From: Exiguobacterium sp. s193
GTDB lineage: Bacteria; Bacillota; Bacilli; Exiguobacteriales; Exiguobacteriaceae
Reading direction: 5' to 3'
NCBI RefSeq assembly: GCF_018618755.1
Contig: NZ_JACSMR010000015.1
Coordinates: 1-55,446 of the forward strand
Length of the DNA stretch: 55,446 nt
The notes under the pieces were generated by a model, which was not told the DNA's origin, searched no databases, and saw only the letters and a program-made list of their open reading frames with translations. Both the position numbers and the translations under genes were made by a program. Each line of letters starts with the position of its first letter. The stretch's first letter is position 1. Positions 40,469 through 48,345 of this stretch are shown piece by piece.

Positions 40469-40824
40469 AACACATGCCAATGATCAATCGATTACTCGCC
40501 GCTGTCATGTTGATGTACGGCAGTTATCTGATGCTGTTCGACGGACCGTATCCACTCAGTATCATCTTGACATTAGCGGGGCTTAGTCAACTCGCGACCG
40601 ATGTCGTCTTCCCGGCTGCTGAACCTTATGATGAACGACAAGAAGAAATCAAGATGAAAAGTGGCAACATGTCATATGCCTTGAGTATCCTCTATGTGTT
40701 TATCGTGCTGATGCTCGTTCAGTGGCAAGTCGTTGACGATCTCATGACAGCGTTGTTGTGTGTGCTCGTCATTCAGGTCATGACCTTCCCGGTAATGCTG
40801 TTTGTCTACAGCCGGAGGAACTGA
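40465..40824 (+). CDS. Four-helix membrane protein coupled to the XRE regulator
   Basis: ATG 40465 overlaps the regulator's stop; AAAAGGAG lies upstream; 119 residues with four hydrophobic segments. It is a paralogue of 33930 along its whole length (LAAVMLMYGSYLMLFDGPYPLSI, ATDVVFPAAEPYDERQEEIK, SYALSILYVF). A role in sensing or in controlling the linked regulator is possible but not shown. Confidence 0.7.
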   Translation: MKHMPMINRLLAAVMLMYGSYLMLFDGPYPLSIILTLAGLSQLATDVVFPAAEPYDERQEEIKMKSGNMSYALSILYVFIVLMLVQWQVVDDLMTALLCVLVIQVMTFPVMLFVYSRRN

Positions 40825-40828
40825 CGAC

Positions 40829-40863
40829 AAAAAAGAACAGGCGACTCACGCCTGTTCTTTTTT
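40829..40863. terminator. Bidirectional terminator
   Basis: AAAAAAGAACAGGCG-ACTCA-CGCCTGTTCTTTTTT: perfect 15-base stem with A and T tails, between convergent genes. Confidence 0.9.
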
Positions 40864-41197
40864 AATAGTATTCCGACAGCTGTTCCCGTGACTCTTCAGT
40901 CAAGTACCCGAGCGATAAAAAACTTTGGACGTACCGGACTTGACGACCCGATGGAACTGGTCCGGTTTTTTCAGCGTGTACTTCCATCTGCTCGTGGACC
41001 TTGATCCCGGCTGTCTGCATCTTGACGAAGTCGAAGTCGAGCGTCACAGCATCTGCCGCATTGGGCTGCCCGGTTTCTGGGTTCAGTTCAAACTGCAAGT
41101 ACCCGGGTTGTCCCGGTTCATACAGATTCGTCGAGAGGCCGCCGCGGGCGACGATAGCCGGTAGCAGGCGGCGTTCTGTGTAGTGTCTGAGAATCAT
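40862..41197 (-). CDS. Unrecognised 111-residue protein
   Basis: GGGAGGTAAACATCG-ATG on the minus strand; 111 residues. It opens MILRHYTERRLLPAIVARGG, then GQPGYLQFELNPETGQPNAADAV and a charged middle, and ends LSLGYLTEESREQLSEYY. Soluble, alpha/beta-like. The FRHYT...LP.I..GL start resembles small phage- or ADP-ribosyl-related proteins (RHYT motif), but I cannot assign it. Confidence 0.6.
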   Translation of the reverse strand: MILRHYTERRLLPAIVARGGLSTNLYEPGQPGYLQFELNPETGQPNAADAVTLDFDFVKMQTAGIKVHEQMEVHAEKTGPVPSGRQVRYVQSFLSLGYLTEESREQLSEYY

Positions 41198-41220
41198 CGA
41201 TGTTTACCTCCCCGATCGAT

Positions 41221-41646
41221 TTAGAAGTGGTTGCTTTGCATCTTGTTCAACAGTTGATTAAACGTCTGATGGTCTTGCGGTGTGAACGCCTTGAAGTACC
41301 GTTCGTCAATCACTTCGATGACAGGGGCCGACTCTTTTACGAGCGTCTCGCCCGTCGGTGTCAGAATGATCCGCTTTTCGCGATCAATCCGTTTACGCAT
41401 CAAGAGACGGTTTTGCATTAATTTTTTTAACGTTTGAGAAATCGAGCCGCTTGAAAGTTCGAGTGTCGCTTCGAGTGATTTTTGGGTCGCGCTGCGTTGT
41501 TGGTACAGCGTATAGAGCATATCGAACTGAGAGCGGGATAACTCCCATTGTTTTAATGTATCGTTGACTTCTTTGACATAACGATTGTGGACACGTTGGA
41601 TTGACTGCCAGTGTCCAATCGATGAAAAGGCAGCTTGTTGTTTCAT
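41221..41646 (-). CDS. MarR-family regulator 1
   Basis: Minus strand, 141 residues, overlapping the stop of the upstream MarR gene by four bases. The winged HTH core is WELSRSQFDMLYTLYQQRSATQKSLEATLELSSGSISQTLKKLMQN with a KRIDREKRIILTPTGETLV wing, typical of MarR. The two MarR genes are transcribed leftwards as one unit. No obvious target gene lies nearby apart from the MFS at 43438. Confidence 0.85.
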   Translation of the reverse strand: MKQQAAFSSIGHWQSIQRVHNRYVKEVNDTLKQWELSRSQFDMLYTLYQQRSATQKSLEATLELSSGSISQTLKKLMQNRLLMRKRIDREKRIILTPTGETLVKESAPVIEVIDERYFKAFTPQDHQTFNQLLNKMQSNHF

Positions 41647-42086
41647 CGAGCGTCTCCTTCCTCTGGTTGCGTGGTATGAAGTTGAGTCACGAGCTCATAT
41701 AATGTTTTTTGTTGGGCTAAAGATAAGAGGCTAAATTGTTGCGCTTGGAATGCTTCGTACGCAGGCAGGACTTCGTTTAAAAATAATTCACCGGCCGGCG
41801 TTAAATGGAAATAATTGATTTTACGGTGACGGTATTTTTTGATCAGTTGCCGTGCAAATAGTTTTTTGACGCCTTGCGAAATCGTCCCGTCCGTCACTTG
41901 AATGGATTGTGCAATCTCCTTTTGACTCGTACACGTCGTCGCCTTGAGACAACGCAAAACTTCAAGCATCGTATGCGAGAGCTCCCACTTCTTTAAAAAG
42001 GCATTAACTTGTTTCGTTTGGTGATTGTGGTATGTCGTAATCGTATTCCAGCATGCACTCGGTAATGTCTCTGTATTTGTTTTCAT
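41643..42086 (-). CDS. MarR-family regulator 2
   Basis: Minus strand, 147 residues, 5' member of the tandem pair. The core is WELSHTMLEVLRCLKATTCTSQKEIAQSIQVTDGTISQGVKKLF with a YRHRKINYFHLTPAGELFL wing. It is clearly paralogous to the downstream MarR (both open with a histidine-rich helix such as WNTITTYHNHQTKQVN). A perfect AT-rich palindrome lies 20 bases upstream and may be its operator. Confidence 0.85.
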   Translation of the reverse strand: MKTNTETLPSACWNTITTYHNHQTKQVNAFLKKWELSHTMLEVLRCLKATTCTSQKEIAQSIQVTDGTISQGVKKLFARQLIKKYRHRKINYFHLTPAGELFLNEVLPAYEAFQAQQFSLLSLAQQKTLYELVTQLHTTQPEEGDAR

Positions 42087-42105
42087 AAGTAACCTCTTAT
42101 TTTTA

Positions 42106-42121
42106 AAATATTCTAATATTT
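42106..42121. promoter_or_regulatory. Palindromic operator upstream of the MarR pair
   Basis: AAATATT-CT-AATATTT, a perfect 16-base palindrome about 20 bases upstream of the start of the 41643-42086 gene; typical size and composition for a MarR operator. Confidence 0.55.
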
Positions 42122-42239
42122 AGTTAGTTTCAAAATAACATAAAATCAGTAGACGGACTAGCACTACTTGATGAAAAAATATGGGAGGATATCCAGTCGA
42201 ATGACCAGTATATGAGGAAGCGTTTTAGTCAGGAATAAT

Positions 42240-42350
42240 GTGAGAGGAAAGTGGCATCAACGGTATGATTGGAGCAAGCATGTGATGGGCAGAGTGAAAA
42301 CGATGGATGAGTTTAAAGCGTTGTATCCAATCGGGGCAGAAAACGGATGA
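42240..42350 (+). pseudogene. Possible gene remnant in a 410-base intergenic region
   Basis: A frame reads MRGKWHQRYDWSKHVMGRVK, then TMDEFKALYPIGAENG and a stop. It is protein-like but has no ribosome binding site and is too short to place. The remainder of 42122-42499 holds an imperfect hairpin (CTGTCGGC/GCCGGACAG around 42378-42408) and nothing else I can support. Confidence 0.25.
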
Positions 42351-42499
42351 AAGACCATGCTGAAGAACTTAGTCTGTCGGCGACTTTTTTTAGTAGGAAA
42401 AAAAAGCCGGACAGCACCGAAACGTTTTGAGTGAAAGGGAGCGTACCGCTTAAAAAACGGACCGGGTCGCATTCGGATGGATGAGTCGTGCCTGTTCCT

Positions 42500-43066
42500 T
42501 TAAACAGTTTCGGTTACTGTCTTTGGATGGACTAAATGCGGATCGTTAAAGTTTTGTAGGACCAATGCCCGTTGGTGTAACTGGAAACCATACGTCGTAA
42601 AACAAGCTTGCGATACCTGTCCCTGATGAGTGATGGTTTCAACGTCACCGCTGACACGATAATACGGATGCACCTGTTGAATATCATTGATGAATGCTTC
42701 TAACAACAGTCCGCGCTCACCGAGTCCCTCTGTCCGGACGTGAATATCGACCAAGGAAAATGCTGCGACTTCGATGCTGCCATGGAGTTGAGTTGCCATA
42801 TATTGAATCGTCATATGTGACCGGGTCGAGAGGAGCGACTGACGTGCGTCATGAGTTTCTAACAGCGTCACGTAATAAATGAAGTGTGACATGTGGACGT
42901 TACGCGTGACTTGAACGATTTGATTTTGATTGTTATAGGCTAAACCGACAAGCGTCTCAAGCGGATGATTTTGGATCGTTACCTGTTGCCGTTGACAAAC
43001 CTCGGACCAGTCGGATTCTGGAATCCATTTCAACTCAAACATACGTGGTGTTCGCGTGAATTTCAT
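42500..43066 (-). CDS. Unrecognised 188-residue protein
   Basis: AAGGAGG lies twelve bases before ATG 43066 on the minus strand. The protein opens MKFTRTPRMFELKWIPESDW, has a central VHMSHFIYYVTLLETHDARQ segment, and GLGERGLLLEAFINDIQQVH further on. Pattern alpha/beta, no membrane helix. The GLG.RGLL piece is a little like an acyl-CoA binding turn of GNAT enzymes, but the rest does not fit. Function unknown. Confidence 0.6.
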   Translation of the reverse strand: MKFTRTPRMFELKWIPESDWSEVCQRQQVTIQNHPLETLVGLAYNNQNQIVQVTRNVHMSHFIYYVTLLETHDARQSLLSTRSHMTIQYMATQLHGSIEVAAFSLVDIHVRTEGLGERGLLLEAFINDIQQVHPYYRVSGDVETITHQGQVSQACFTTYGFQLHQRALVLQNFNDPHLVHPKTVTETV

Positions 43067-43277
43067 GATGTACGGGGACCTCCTTATTAATCAATGTGTT
43101 AAATATACACTTTTTGTAAAAAAAACAAAAGGAATGTTGGAGAAATAAGCAAACATGTACTTACAGTATTGTAATTATACCCTTATGAAATAGAAATTAA
43201 TGTATATTTTTTAAAGTGAAGTGGAAAAACCATGAAAAAGACAAATGTTTTTTAATGGACGGGAGGAATTGAATCAG

Positions 43278-43388
43278 ATGACAGAGCTTAATTTCATTTT
43301 CGGATTGTTGCAATTGATCGTATTGGTGATGGCGGTTCCCTCCATCGTCTACGCACTATATCTTTTGCGAAAGATTGCGAACAAGTAA
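43278..43388 (+). CDS. Single-helix small membrane protein (36 residues)
   Basis: GGGAGGAATTGAATCAG-ATG; MTELNFIFGLLQLIVLVMAV followed by PSIVYALYLLRKIANK and TAA. One membrane helix (residues ~6-29) with a short basic C-terminus. The strong site and the terminator right behind it support a real gene. The size and layout are like small membrane regulators; function unknown. Confidence 0.6.
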   Translation: MTELNFIFGLLQLIVLVMAVPSIVYALYLLRKIANK

Positions 43389-43392
43389 TGGA

Positions 43393-43431
43393 AGCAGGAC
43401 ATGAAGCGTTCATTCTTCATGTCCTGTTTTT
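43393..43431. terminator. Bidirectional terminator
   Basis: CAGGACATGAAG...CTTCATGTCCTG hairpin followed by T5; it serves the small membrane protein and the convergent MFS gene. Confidence 0.85.
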
Positions 43432-43437
43432 CATGAC

Positions 43438-44703
43438 TCATGAAACTTTTGATTCTTCTTCAATCGTCTGTACATACAGGTTTTGCTTCGAACGATTGAA
43501 GACGATCGGTATCGTGAGTAAACCGATGAGTAAAAAACCAATTGAAAAGATGATGTATGTCGCGCGGATGGAAAAGGCTTCGGCAAGGAAACCGATTGTC
43601 GCCGTCAACAGGATGATGAGCAGGGACTCGGCGACATTGATGACTCCGGAAAAGCGCCCCATGAGACTGACCGGGACATTGTTTTGATAAAACGACAAGA
43701 AGCCCGTATTCGCAAACGATAGCGCGAACGTCAGTAGGAAAAAACCGACGGAAGCTACGATGAAGTTGTCGGAAGTAGCGAATAGAAGGTAGCCGATAGG
43801 TGTAATGACCGCACCAAAGCCAATCAAAAACCGAAGACTCAACCACTTTGAACAAGTCGCATTGACGACGGAACCGAGTATGATCCCGGTTCCGGCGATA
43901 CTGACAAGGAATCCGTAGGTGCTTTCCGAGAAACCAAGCACGAGTGTCGCAAACGAAGCTTCGAGTGAATCAAGACCTGACATGAAAATCATCATGACGC
44001 AAAAGAGGCTGTAGACGAGTGTGATGTAGCGGTGCTGGCTCGTAAAACGTAACGTTTCTTTCCAGTCGCTGATAATCATTTGGAGACTTAACTGTTCTGC
44101 CTGAGCAAAAGTCAATTCTTTTTCTAAAGCCGGCAGGAAAAATAAGATAAGGGCAGAAATGGCGAGCGCGGCAGCATTGATATGAATCGCAAGGGACGGC
44201 GAACCCATGATGAACAGGAGACCGGCAATCGTCGGACCGAGGATGAACCCACACGATTGAATGAAATTTTTCAACGCATTAAAGCGTTGACGATTACCTT
44301 TTGAGACAAGTTTCGTCATATAGATCATGGAAGTGGATTCAAACAAGGAACTGCCAACGTTGATCAGAAAGACGACTGTATAGATGAAGAACAACGAGTC
44401 GATGAAGGGGAGAAGGGCGATGAAGAGTGCACGAGATAAATCGAGTACCATCATCAATTTGCGTTTATCGACCCGGTCAATCAAAGAACCGGACCATAAG
44501 CTCGTTATTAAAGAACCGGACCATAAGCTCGTTATTAAAGAAGCGACAGGGACTAACATGTATAAAAGTGACACGGCGAACGCAGAACTTGTTCGGTCAA
44601 GAATAATCAAATTGAGGGCGATGAAGTACACCCAGGCGCCTAAGTTTGAGATTCCGACACCGACCAGGAGCAAAGCAGGGTATTTCCAAGCTGTATGATT
44701 CAT
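43438..44703 (-). CDS. MFS transporter with a 9-residue tandem duplication
   Basis: Minus strand, 421 residues, twelve helices; MFS_3/enterobactin-exporter-like family (WKYPALLLVGVGISNLGAWV start). After helix 2 the sequence LITSLWSGS is repeated twice directly before the motif A loop GSLIDRVDKRK, the result of a 27-bp tandem duplication. The frame is kept. The extra nine residues sit at the helix 2/loop 2-3 hinge that is needed for transport, so activity may be changed. It is likely a macrolide- or siderophore-type exporter, but the substrate is not clear. Confidence 0.8.
   Translation of the reverse strand: MNHTAWKYPALLLVGVGISNLGAWVYFIALNLIILDRTSSAFAVSLLYMLVPVASLITSLWSGSLITSLWSGSLIDRVDKRKLMMVLDLSRALFIALLPFIDSLFFIYTVVFLINVGSSLFESTSMIYMTKLVSKGNRQRFNALKNFIQSCGFILGPTIAGLLFIMGSPSLAIHINAAALAISALILFFLPALEKELTFAQAEQLSLQMIISDWKETLRFTSQHRYITLVYSLFCVMMIFMSGLDSLEASFATLVLGFSESTYGFLVSIAGTGIILGSVVNATCSKWLSLRFLIGFGAVITPIGYLLFATSDNFIVASVGFFLLTFALSFANTGFLSFYQNNVPVSLMGRFSGVINVAESLLIILLTATIGFLAEAFSIRATYIIFSIGFLLIGLLTIPIVFNRSKQNLYVQTIEEESKVS
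44483..44536. repeat. 27-bp perfect tandem duplication inside the MFS gene
   Basis: The unit starting AAAGAACCGGACCATAAGCT is present twice in a row, with no mismatch, keeping the frame. Perfect identity points to a recent event. Confidence 0.9.
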
Positions 44704-44819
44704 AGTCAGTCGCTCCCTTCTGGTTGTTAATAACCAATTTTTATTTTAAAATAGAAATTTATTACATTTGATATTACGCGATTGTTTGTTTGAAAGCAAT
44801 CAAATGTTTGATGCGACAC

Positions 44820-44849
44820 AAAAAAAGTAGCGACAATAATATCGCTACT
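44820..44849 (-). terminator. Displaced terminator hairpin, distal copy
   Basis: On the minus strand GTAGCGA-TATTATTG-TCGCTAC is followed by T7. The same hairpin occurs at 45117-45139 without the T run; together they flank the MITE-like repeat at 44851. Confidence 0.7.
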
Positions 44850-44850
44850 G

Positions 44851-45114
44851 CAGTGCGTAGACAAAGTAGTATGAATGATAAAAGCATGTCCCTTGTTCGT
44901 TGCTTTCCTCGGGCGAGGGACAAGCCGTTGCTCCTTGATCCTCACGGACAACGAGCAGGGTCTTGTTTCCCTCTGAAAGTGCGTTAAAAACGCACTTTTC
45001 CCGCAGGAGTCAACGAAACGTGCCGCTTTGAAGACGAGGTAAGACAAGGAAGCGCAAACTGATTGTACCCTCATTTAGAATTTCCATGATGTATAAGAGT
45101 TCGTATACAGCCTG
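44851..45114. mobile_element. MITE-like repeat X (~264 bp)
   Basis: Ends CAGTGCGTAGACAAAG and, inverted, CAGGCTGTATACG. The interior carries CCTCTGAAAGTGCGTTAAAA, a 'TTTTCCCGCAGGAGTCAAC' box and GCTTTGAAGACGAGG, all shared in the same order with repeat Y at 47747. It encodes no protein. The CCCGCAGGAGTC box is common in intergenic repeats of Bacillaceae, as I remember it. Confidence 0.6.
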
Positions 45115-45115
45115 A

Positions 45116-45139
45116 AGTAGCAACAATAATATCGCTACC
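45116..45139 (-). repeat. Proximal copy of the terminator hairpin flanking repeat X
   Basis: AGTAGCAACAATAATATCGC... matches 44826-44848 with one difference. Lying 26 bases after the GNAT stop, it would be that gene's terminator stem, but the T run is now 290 bases away. Confidence 0.6.
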
Positions 45140-45164
45140 ACATGGTGTTTTAGAACTAGTTAAT

Positions 45165-45617
45165 TTAAGTTGTTTGTATCTCCCAATAAATCATTCCATC
45201 CGTTTCTTGTACTCGTTCCATGTTGACTTTGTTTAAGACACGGATTGATCCTTGATTGGTTGCTTCCGTTTTGGCAACGACTTTCAAAACGGATGTTGTT
45301 TGTTGCGCCCATTGAATCAGTCCTGCGACAGCCTCTGTTGCGTATCCATTCTGCCAGTATTGCTCGAGCAAACCGTAACCAATCTCCACTTCTCCATTTA
45401 GGTTCGGTTTCCCTTTGAAGCCGGCATCGCCGATGATGACATCATCTGCTTGCCGGATGATTAACCAACTTCCCCAAAAGAATAACGACGAATCTTTTTC
45501 CAGAGCCGTTAAATGGTTCGTAATTTCGGGACCGTTCCGATAGTTTTGACGGGTGATAACCGGAAGGTGTTCCTGTGTACAAGGAACAAGTCGTAATCGA
45601 GCTGTCTCGATATGCAT
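45165..45617 (-). CDS. GNAT-family N-acetyltransferase (RimJ/RimL type)
   Basis: Minus strand, 150 residues. It opens MHIETARLRLVPCTQEHLP, the usual RimJ-like start; the acetyl-CoA site is EIGYGLLEQYWQNGYATEAV and motif B is VVAKTEATNQGSIRVLNKVNM. It acetylates an amino group of a protein, antibiotic or small molecule; the substrate is unknown. The DUF4177 gene lies 14 bases upstream, so the two may be co-transcribed. Confidence 0.85.
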   Translation of the reverse strand: MHIETARLRLVPCTQEHLPVITRQNYRNGPEITNHLTALEKDSSLFFWGSWLIIRQADDVIIGDAGFKGKPNLNGEVEIGYGLLEQYWQNGYATEAVAGLIQWAQQTTSVLKVVAKTEATNQGSIRVLNKVNMERVQETDGMIYWEIQTT

Positions 45618-45631
45618 CCGTTTGAGTCTCC

Positions 45632-45853
45632 TTAATCTATTTTTGTATCCGTAACTTCGGACCGTTTTGTTCGCTCAAAAATCAATTCATAGTAAGTACC
45701 GACGGCAACACCGGACGTGACGAAATCCGGAGCAAAAATTTGTACGAAACGCCATCCGTCTGTGGCATGTGTTGCGATTACTTCCCGGTAATCTTCCTTC
45801 GGATTACCGGACAATCGCTTAAAATCAATCCGCACGAACTTGTATTCGAACAT
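45632..45853 (-). CDS. DUF4177 protein
   Basis: Minus strand, 73 residues, AAAGGAGGTAGCTTC before the ATG. MFEYKFVRIDFKRLSG, then a 'YREVIATHATDGWRFVQIF' helix and strand, and YYELIFERTK: the complete small DUF4177 fold. It is a common, uncharacterised cytoplasmic protein of Bacilli. Confidence 0.8.
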   Translation of the reverse strand: MFEYKFVRIDFKRLSGNPKEDYREVIATHATDGWRFVQIFAPDFVTSGVAVGTYYELIFERTKRSEVTDTKID

Positions 45854-45977
45854 GAAGCTACCTCCTTTGACAATCTTATTCGTACCTACGTTTCAAAATC
45901 GGAGAAATTTCTTATGAATGATTCCCACGTATCATGTAAAATGAAGAAATCAGTTATTAAGGGAGTGAGGAACCGTC

Positions 45978-46169
45978 ATGAAATACATACGTTACGTGAT
46001 TTACTTCGGATTGATCGTCACAATCAATTACTATTTGTCGATGTACGTTACTGTTGATAAAAAGCTACTCCATTCTTTACTAGCATTCATCATTTTGATC
46101 AGTGTTGCTTTCCTCTTGATTACGATCGAATATTTCTTTAATCGAAAAGTACATAAATCCCGCGACTAG
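45978..46169 (+). CDS. Small two-helix membrane protein (63 residues)
   Basis: GGGAGTGAGGAACCGTC-ATG. Two membrane helices (residues ~6-25 and ~35-53) and a basic tail (NRKVHKSRD). No family recognised. Followed by a long hairpin. Confidence 0.6.
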   Translation: MKYIRYVIYFGLIVTINYYLSMYVTVDKKLLHSLLAFIILISVAFLLITIEYFFNRKVHKSRD

Positions 46170-46185
46170 TCCGTCGCGTCATGAC

Positions 46186-46239
46186 GAACAGGAGCACAAG
46201 CGACGCCCGAGGCAATCGGACATGCTTGTGCTCCTGTTC
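46186..46239. terminator. Long hairpin between convergent genes
   Basis: GAACAGGAGCACAAGC pairs perfectly with GCTTGTGCTCCTGTTC across 22 bases. The T tail is poor, but the position between convergent stops supports a terminator. Confidence 0.55.
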
Positions 46240-46247
46240 TGTCTCAA

Positions 46248-46505
46248 TCAGGCGTTTCTTTTTTCATTCAGCTCGTTTGTTTCCTGGTTACTCCAGCGCC
46301 ACTCTGTCCGGCGACTGATGAACGAAATCAAAAACATCAGAAATGTCATCAAGGGTAACAGGAGCCACCATGATTGCATGAAAAACAACGAGGCAAAGGA
46401 ATCGATGAAAACAAATGTGTGGGCGACATAAATCCACATGAACAGTGAGCCGACGAATAGAATCGCTTCTGCCGTCGTAAGGAAATCGATTTTCTTTTCT
46501 TGCAT
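46248..46505 (-). CDS. Small two-helix membrane protein (85 residues)
   Basis: ATG 46505 on the minus strand, seven bases after GGAGGG. It opens MQEKKIDFLTTAEAILFVGS, with a second helix in the middle and a charged end (RRTEWRWSNQETNELNEKRN). It resembles YrhC-type proteins in size and layout, which is a weak guess. It lies directly downstream of the GGDEF gene on the same strand. Confidence 0.6.
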   Translation of the reverse strand: MQEKKIDFLTTAEAILFVGSLFMWIYVAHTFVFIDSFASLFFMQSWWLLLPLMTFLMFLISFISRRTEWRWSNQETNELNEKRNA

Positions 46506-46520
46506 ACTTTTTCCCTCCAA

Positions 46521-47633
46521 TCAGGAGCGAACCGTCTCCCGGTTCGCTGTTGCTGCGACATGTCGATCGCTTTCGCTATCAAACAAAATCGTTCGGTTCC
46601 GGCCTTGTTGTTTTGCGGTGTACAAGGCTTCGTCAGCGAGGGCACTCATCCGCTGAATATGGATATTCTTGCCGTGGGCGATGCCGATTGAAGTCGTCAC
46701 ATCGATTGCTGGGAAACCGTCGATTTGAAAGCGTTGCGACGCAATCCGTTGCCGGATCCGGTTCGCGACTTTGGTCGCTTTTTGGGGAGCTAAATCATAA
46801 ATCAAAATCATAAACTCTTCGCCACCGATCCGGGCCGTGATGTCGTGTGGTCGTGTCTCTTCTTTTAAGATGTTTGCGAATTGCTGTAAGACAAGGTCAC
46901 CATTGCCATGCCCGTATGTATCATTGACATGTTTGAAATGGTCGATGTCGAGCGCAAGCACGTTATAGACACGTCCTTCTTGTTCGAGCCCTGCCGTCCG
47001 GGCATCCCAGACGCGGCGGTTGAAGAGTCCGGTCAAGTGGTCAAGCTCGGCTGACTTTTTATAAATGTCGACTTGCCGGTTCAACAGTTGGAAATCGAGT
47101 GTCAGCAGACTTGACAGAACGCCGACCGTCAAGCCGATCGTCCAGGTCGACGCCATCAAGTTAAATGCGGGTTCGCTCCAACCGAGGTTGATCAGGACGG
47201 CAACAGTAATCATCATCAGTGCCCAGACGTTCATCGAGATATTTTGAAGAAAAGGACGATTGAGTAGCCTCCGGTGAATCGCAAGCATCCCGATGCTGAT
47301 GCAAAGGACGGCGACGAAAGCGACGACGGCCTGTTCCGTTACGCCGAACAGGAAACGGGAGCAAGCGATGATCAATGTCGCGATGATGAGCGGAAAACGA
47401 CTGCCGTAAAAAGCGAGCAGGACGAGCGGGATGTGCCGTAAATCCATGCGGAGCGAATCATTGACAGCAATCCCTTTGAACATCAATAACACGCCGAGCG
47501 CCCCTGTCAAAAGGCCGACGATGATTGACTTTAATGTTGGTGAGTTGAGATGGCTAGAGTGGATGATTTTCGAGATGATATAAAAGCCGGTGAAGGCGAT
47601 ACAGGCATTCACGAGAAGTTCGACGATGAACAT
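46521..47633 (-). CDS. Membrane diguanylate cyclase (5TM-LYT sensor + GGDEF)
   Basis: I prefer ATG 47633 (AAGGA ten bases upstream) to the ATG at 47654; 370 residues. Residues ~1-185 contain five to six helices resembling the LytS-YhcK 5TM sensor. Residues ~200-355 form the GGDEF domain (DHLTGLFNRRVWD, LDIDHFKHVNDTYGHGNGD, ARIGGEEFMIL). The active loop is GGEEF, and an RxxD inhibitory site (RPHD) lies exactly five residues before it. So it is a feedback-inhibited c-di-GMP synthase. Confidence 0.9.
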   Translation of the reverse strand: MFIVELLVNACIAFTGFYIISKIIHSSHLNSPTLKSIIVGLLTGALGVLLMFKGIAVNDSLRMDLRHIPLVLLAFYGSRFPLIIATLIIACSRFLFGVTEQAVVAFVAVLCISIGMLAIHRRLLNRPFLQNISMNVWALMMITVAVLINLGWSEPAFNLMASTWTIGLTVGVLSSLLTLDFQLLNRQVDIYKKSAELDHLTGLFNRRVWDARTAGLEQEGRVYNVLALDIDHFKHVNDTYGHGNGDLVLQQFANILKEETRPHDITARIGGEEFMILIYDLAPQKATKVANRIRQRIASQRFQIDGFPAIDVTTSIGIAHGKNIHIQRMSALADEALYTAKQQGRNRTILFDSESDRHVAATANRETVRS

Positions 47634-47746
47634 GGTTTTCACATCCTTGCACATGATACTTTCACATTACCATTCTGACAAAAGATGTCAATAACAGATA
47701 GGTATTGGATTAAAGAATTGTAAAGAAATGAATGAATCGTTCAGTA

Positions 47747-48015
47747 CAGGCTATAGACAACGTGCCATCGGGAGATCAAGCGTCTTTTTTCGTTGCCTGC
47801 CTCTGAACGTACGTTAAAAAAGCACTTTTCCCCGCAGGAGTCAACAGAAAAACGACGTTTTTTAGGGAATACTATGACGAAAAGCCAGTCATGCAGACGG
47901 TTTAAAGCGCAATCCGTCTCGAATCGCTTTGAAGACGAGGCGAGACAGGGAAGTGCGACCGGATTGTCTCTTATTATCGCATGTTCACGCTTCATAAGCG
48001 TTTGTCTACACACTG
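47747..48015. mobile_element. MITE-like repeat Y (~269 bp)
   Basis: Related to X. Left end CAGGCTATAGACAACG, right end (inverted) CAGTGTGTAGACAAAC, giving a 13-15-base imperfect terminal inverted repeat. The interior has the same blocks as X (CCTCTGAACGTACGTTAAAA, TTTTCCCCGCAGGAGTCAAC, GCTTTGAAGACGAGG). It fills most of the 47655-48150 intergenic region; nothing else is seen there. Confidence 0.6.
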
Positions 48016-48150
48016 ATATGAATAAATCTTTCAGTATTGATTGATGCAAAAAGTAAAGGACGTCGTGCGTTTTAAAATAAGCTTTAAAAAAGGCGAGTTG
48101 AAACCTTTCGTGCATTTAGTTCGTAATAGTAGTTGAAAAGGGGGAGACAG

Positions 48151-48330
48151 ATGAATACAACACTTGGTTCACTACTCGCCATATTGATTATGCTTGTTAC
48201 GATTATCTATGGTGTCGTCTACATACAAAAAAAGAAACGGAACACGGATCAGGAAGCGACTTACAAAATCGTCTTTACGACAGCGATCCTGTTGCTCGCC
48301 GTACCGTTTATCCTATCGATATTTAAGTGA
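48151..48330 (+). CDS. Small two-helix membrane protein (59 residues)
   Basis: ATG 48151 after GGGGGAGACAG. Two helices (residues ~5-24 and ~40-58) joined by a lysine-rich loop (QKKKRNTDQEATYK). It pairs with the next small gene on the same strand (15-base gap). Function unknown. Confidence 0.6.
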   Translation: MNTTLGSLLAILIMLVTIIYGVVYIQKKKRNTDQEATYKIVFTTAILLLAVPFILSIFK

Positions 48331-48345
48331 CGTGGAGGTAATATC

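Noticed and set aside
42257-42472. Minus-strand ORF of 71 codons
   Set aside because: No ribosome binding site, low-complexity composition.
44727-45074. Minus-strand ORF of 115 codons
   Set aside because: It lies across the MITE-like repeat X and has no ribosome binding site or protein-like pattern.
47741-48115. Minus-strand ORF of 124 codons
   Set aside because: Lies across repeat Y; not protein-like.
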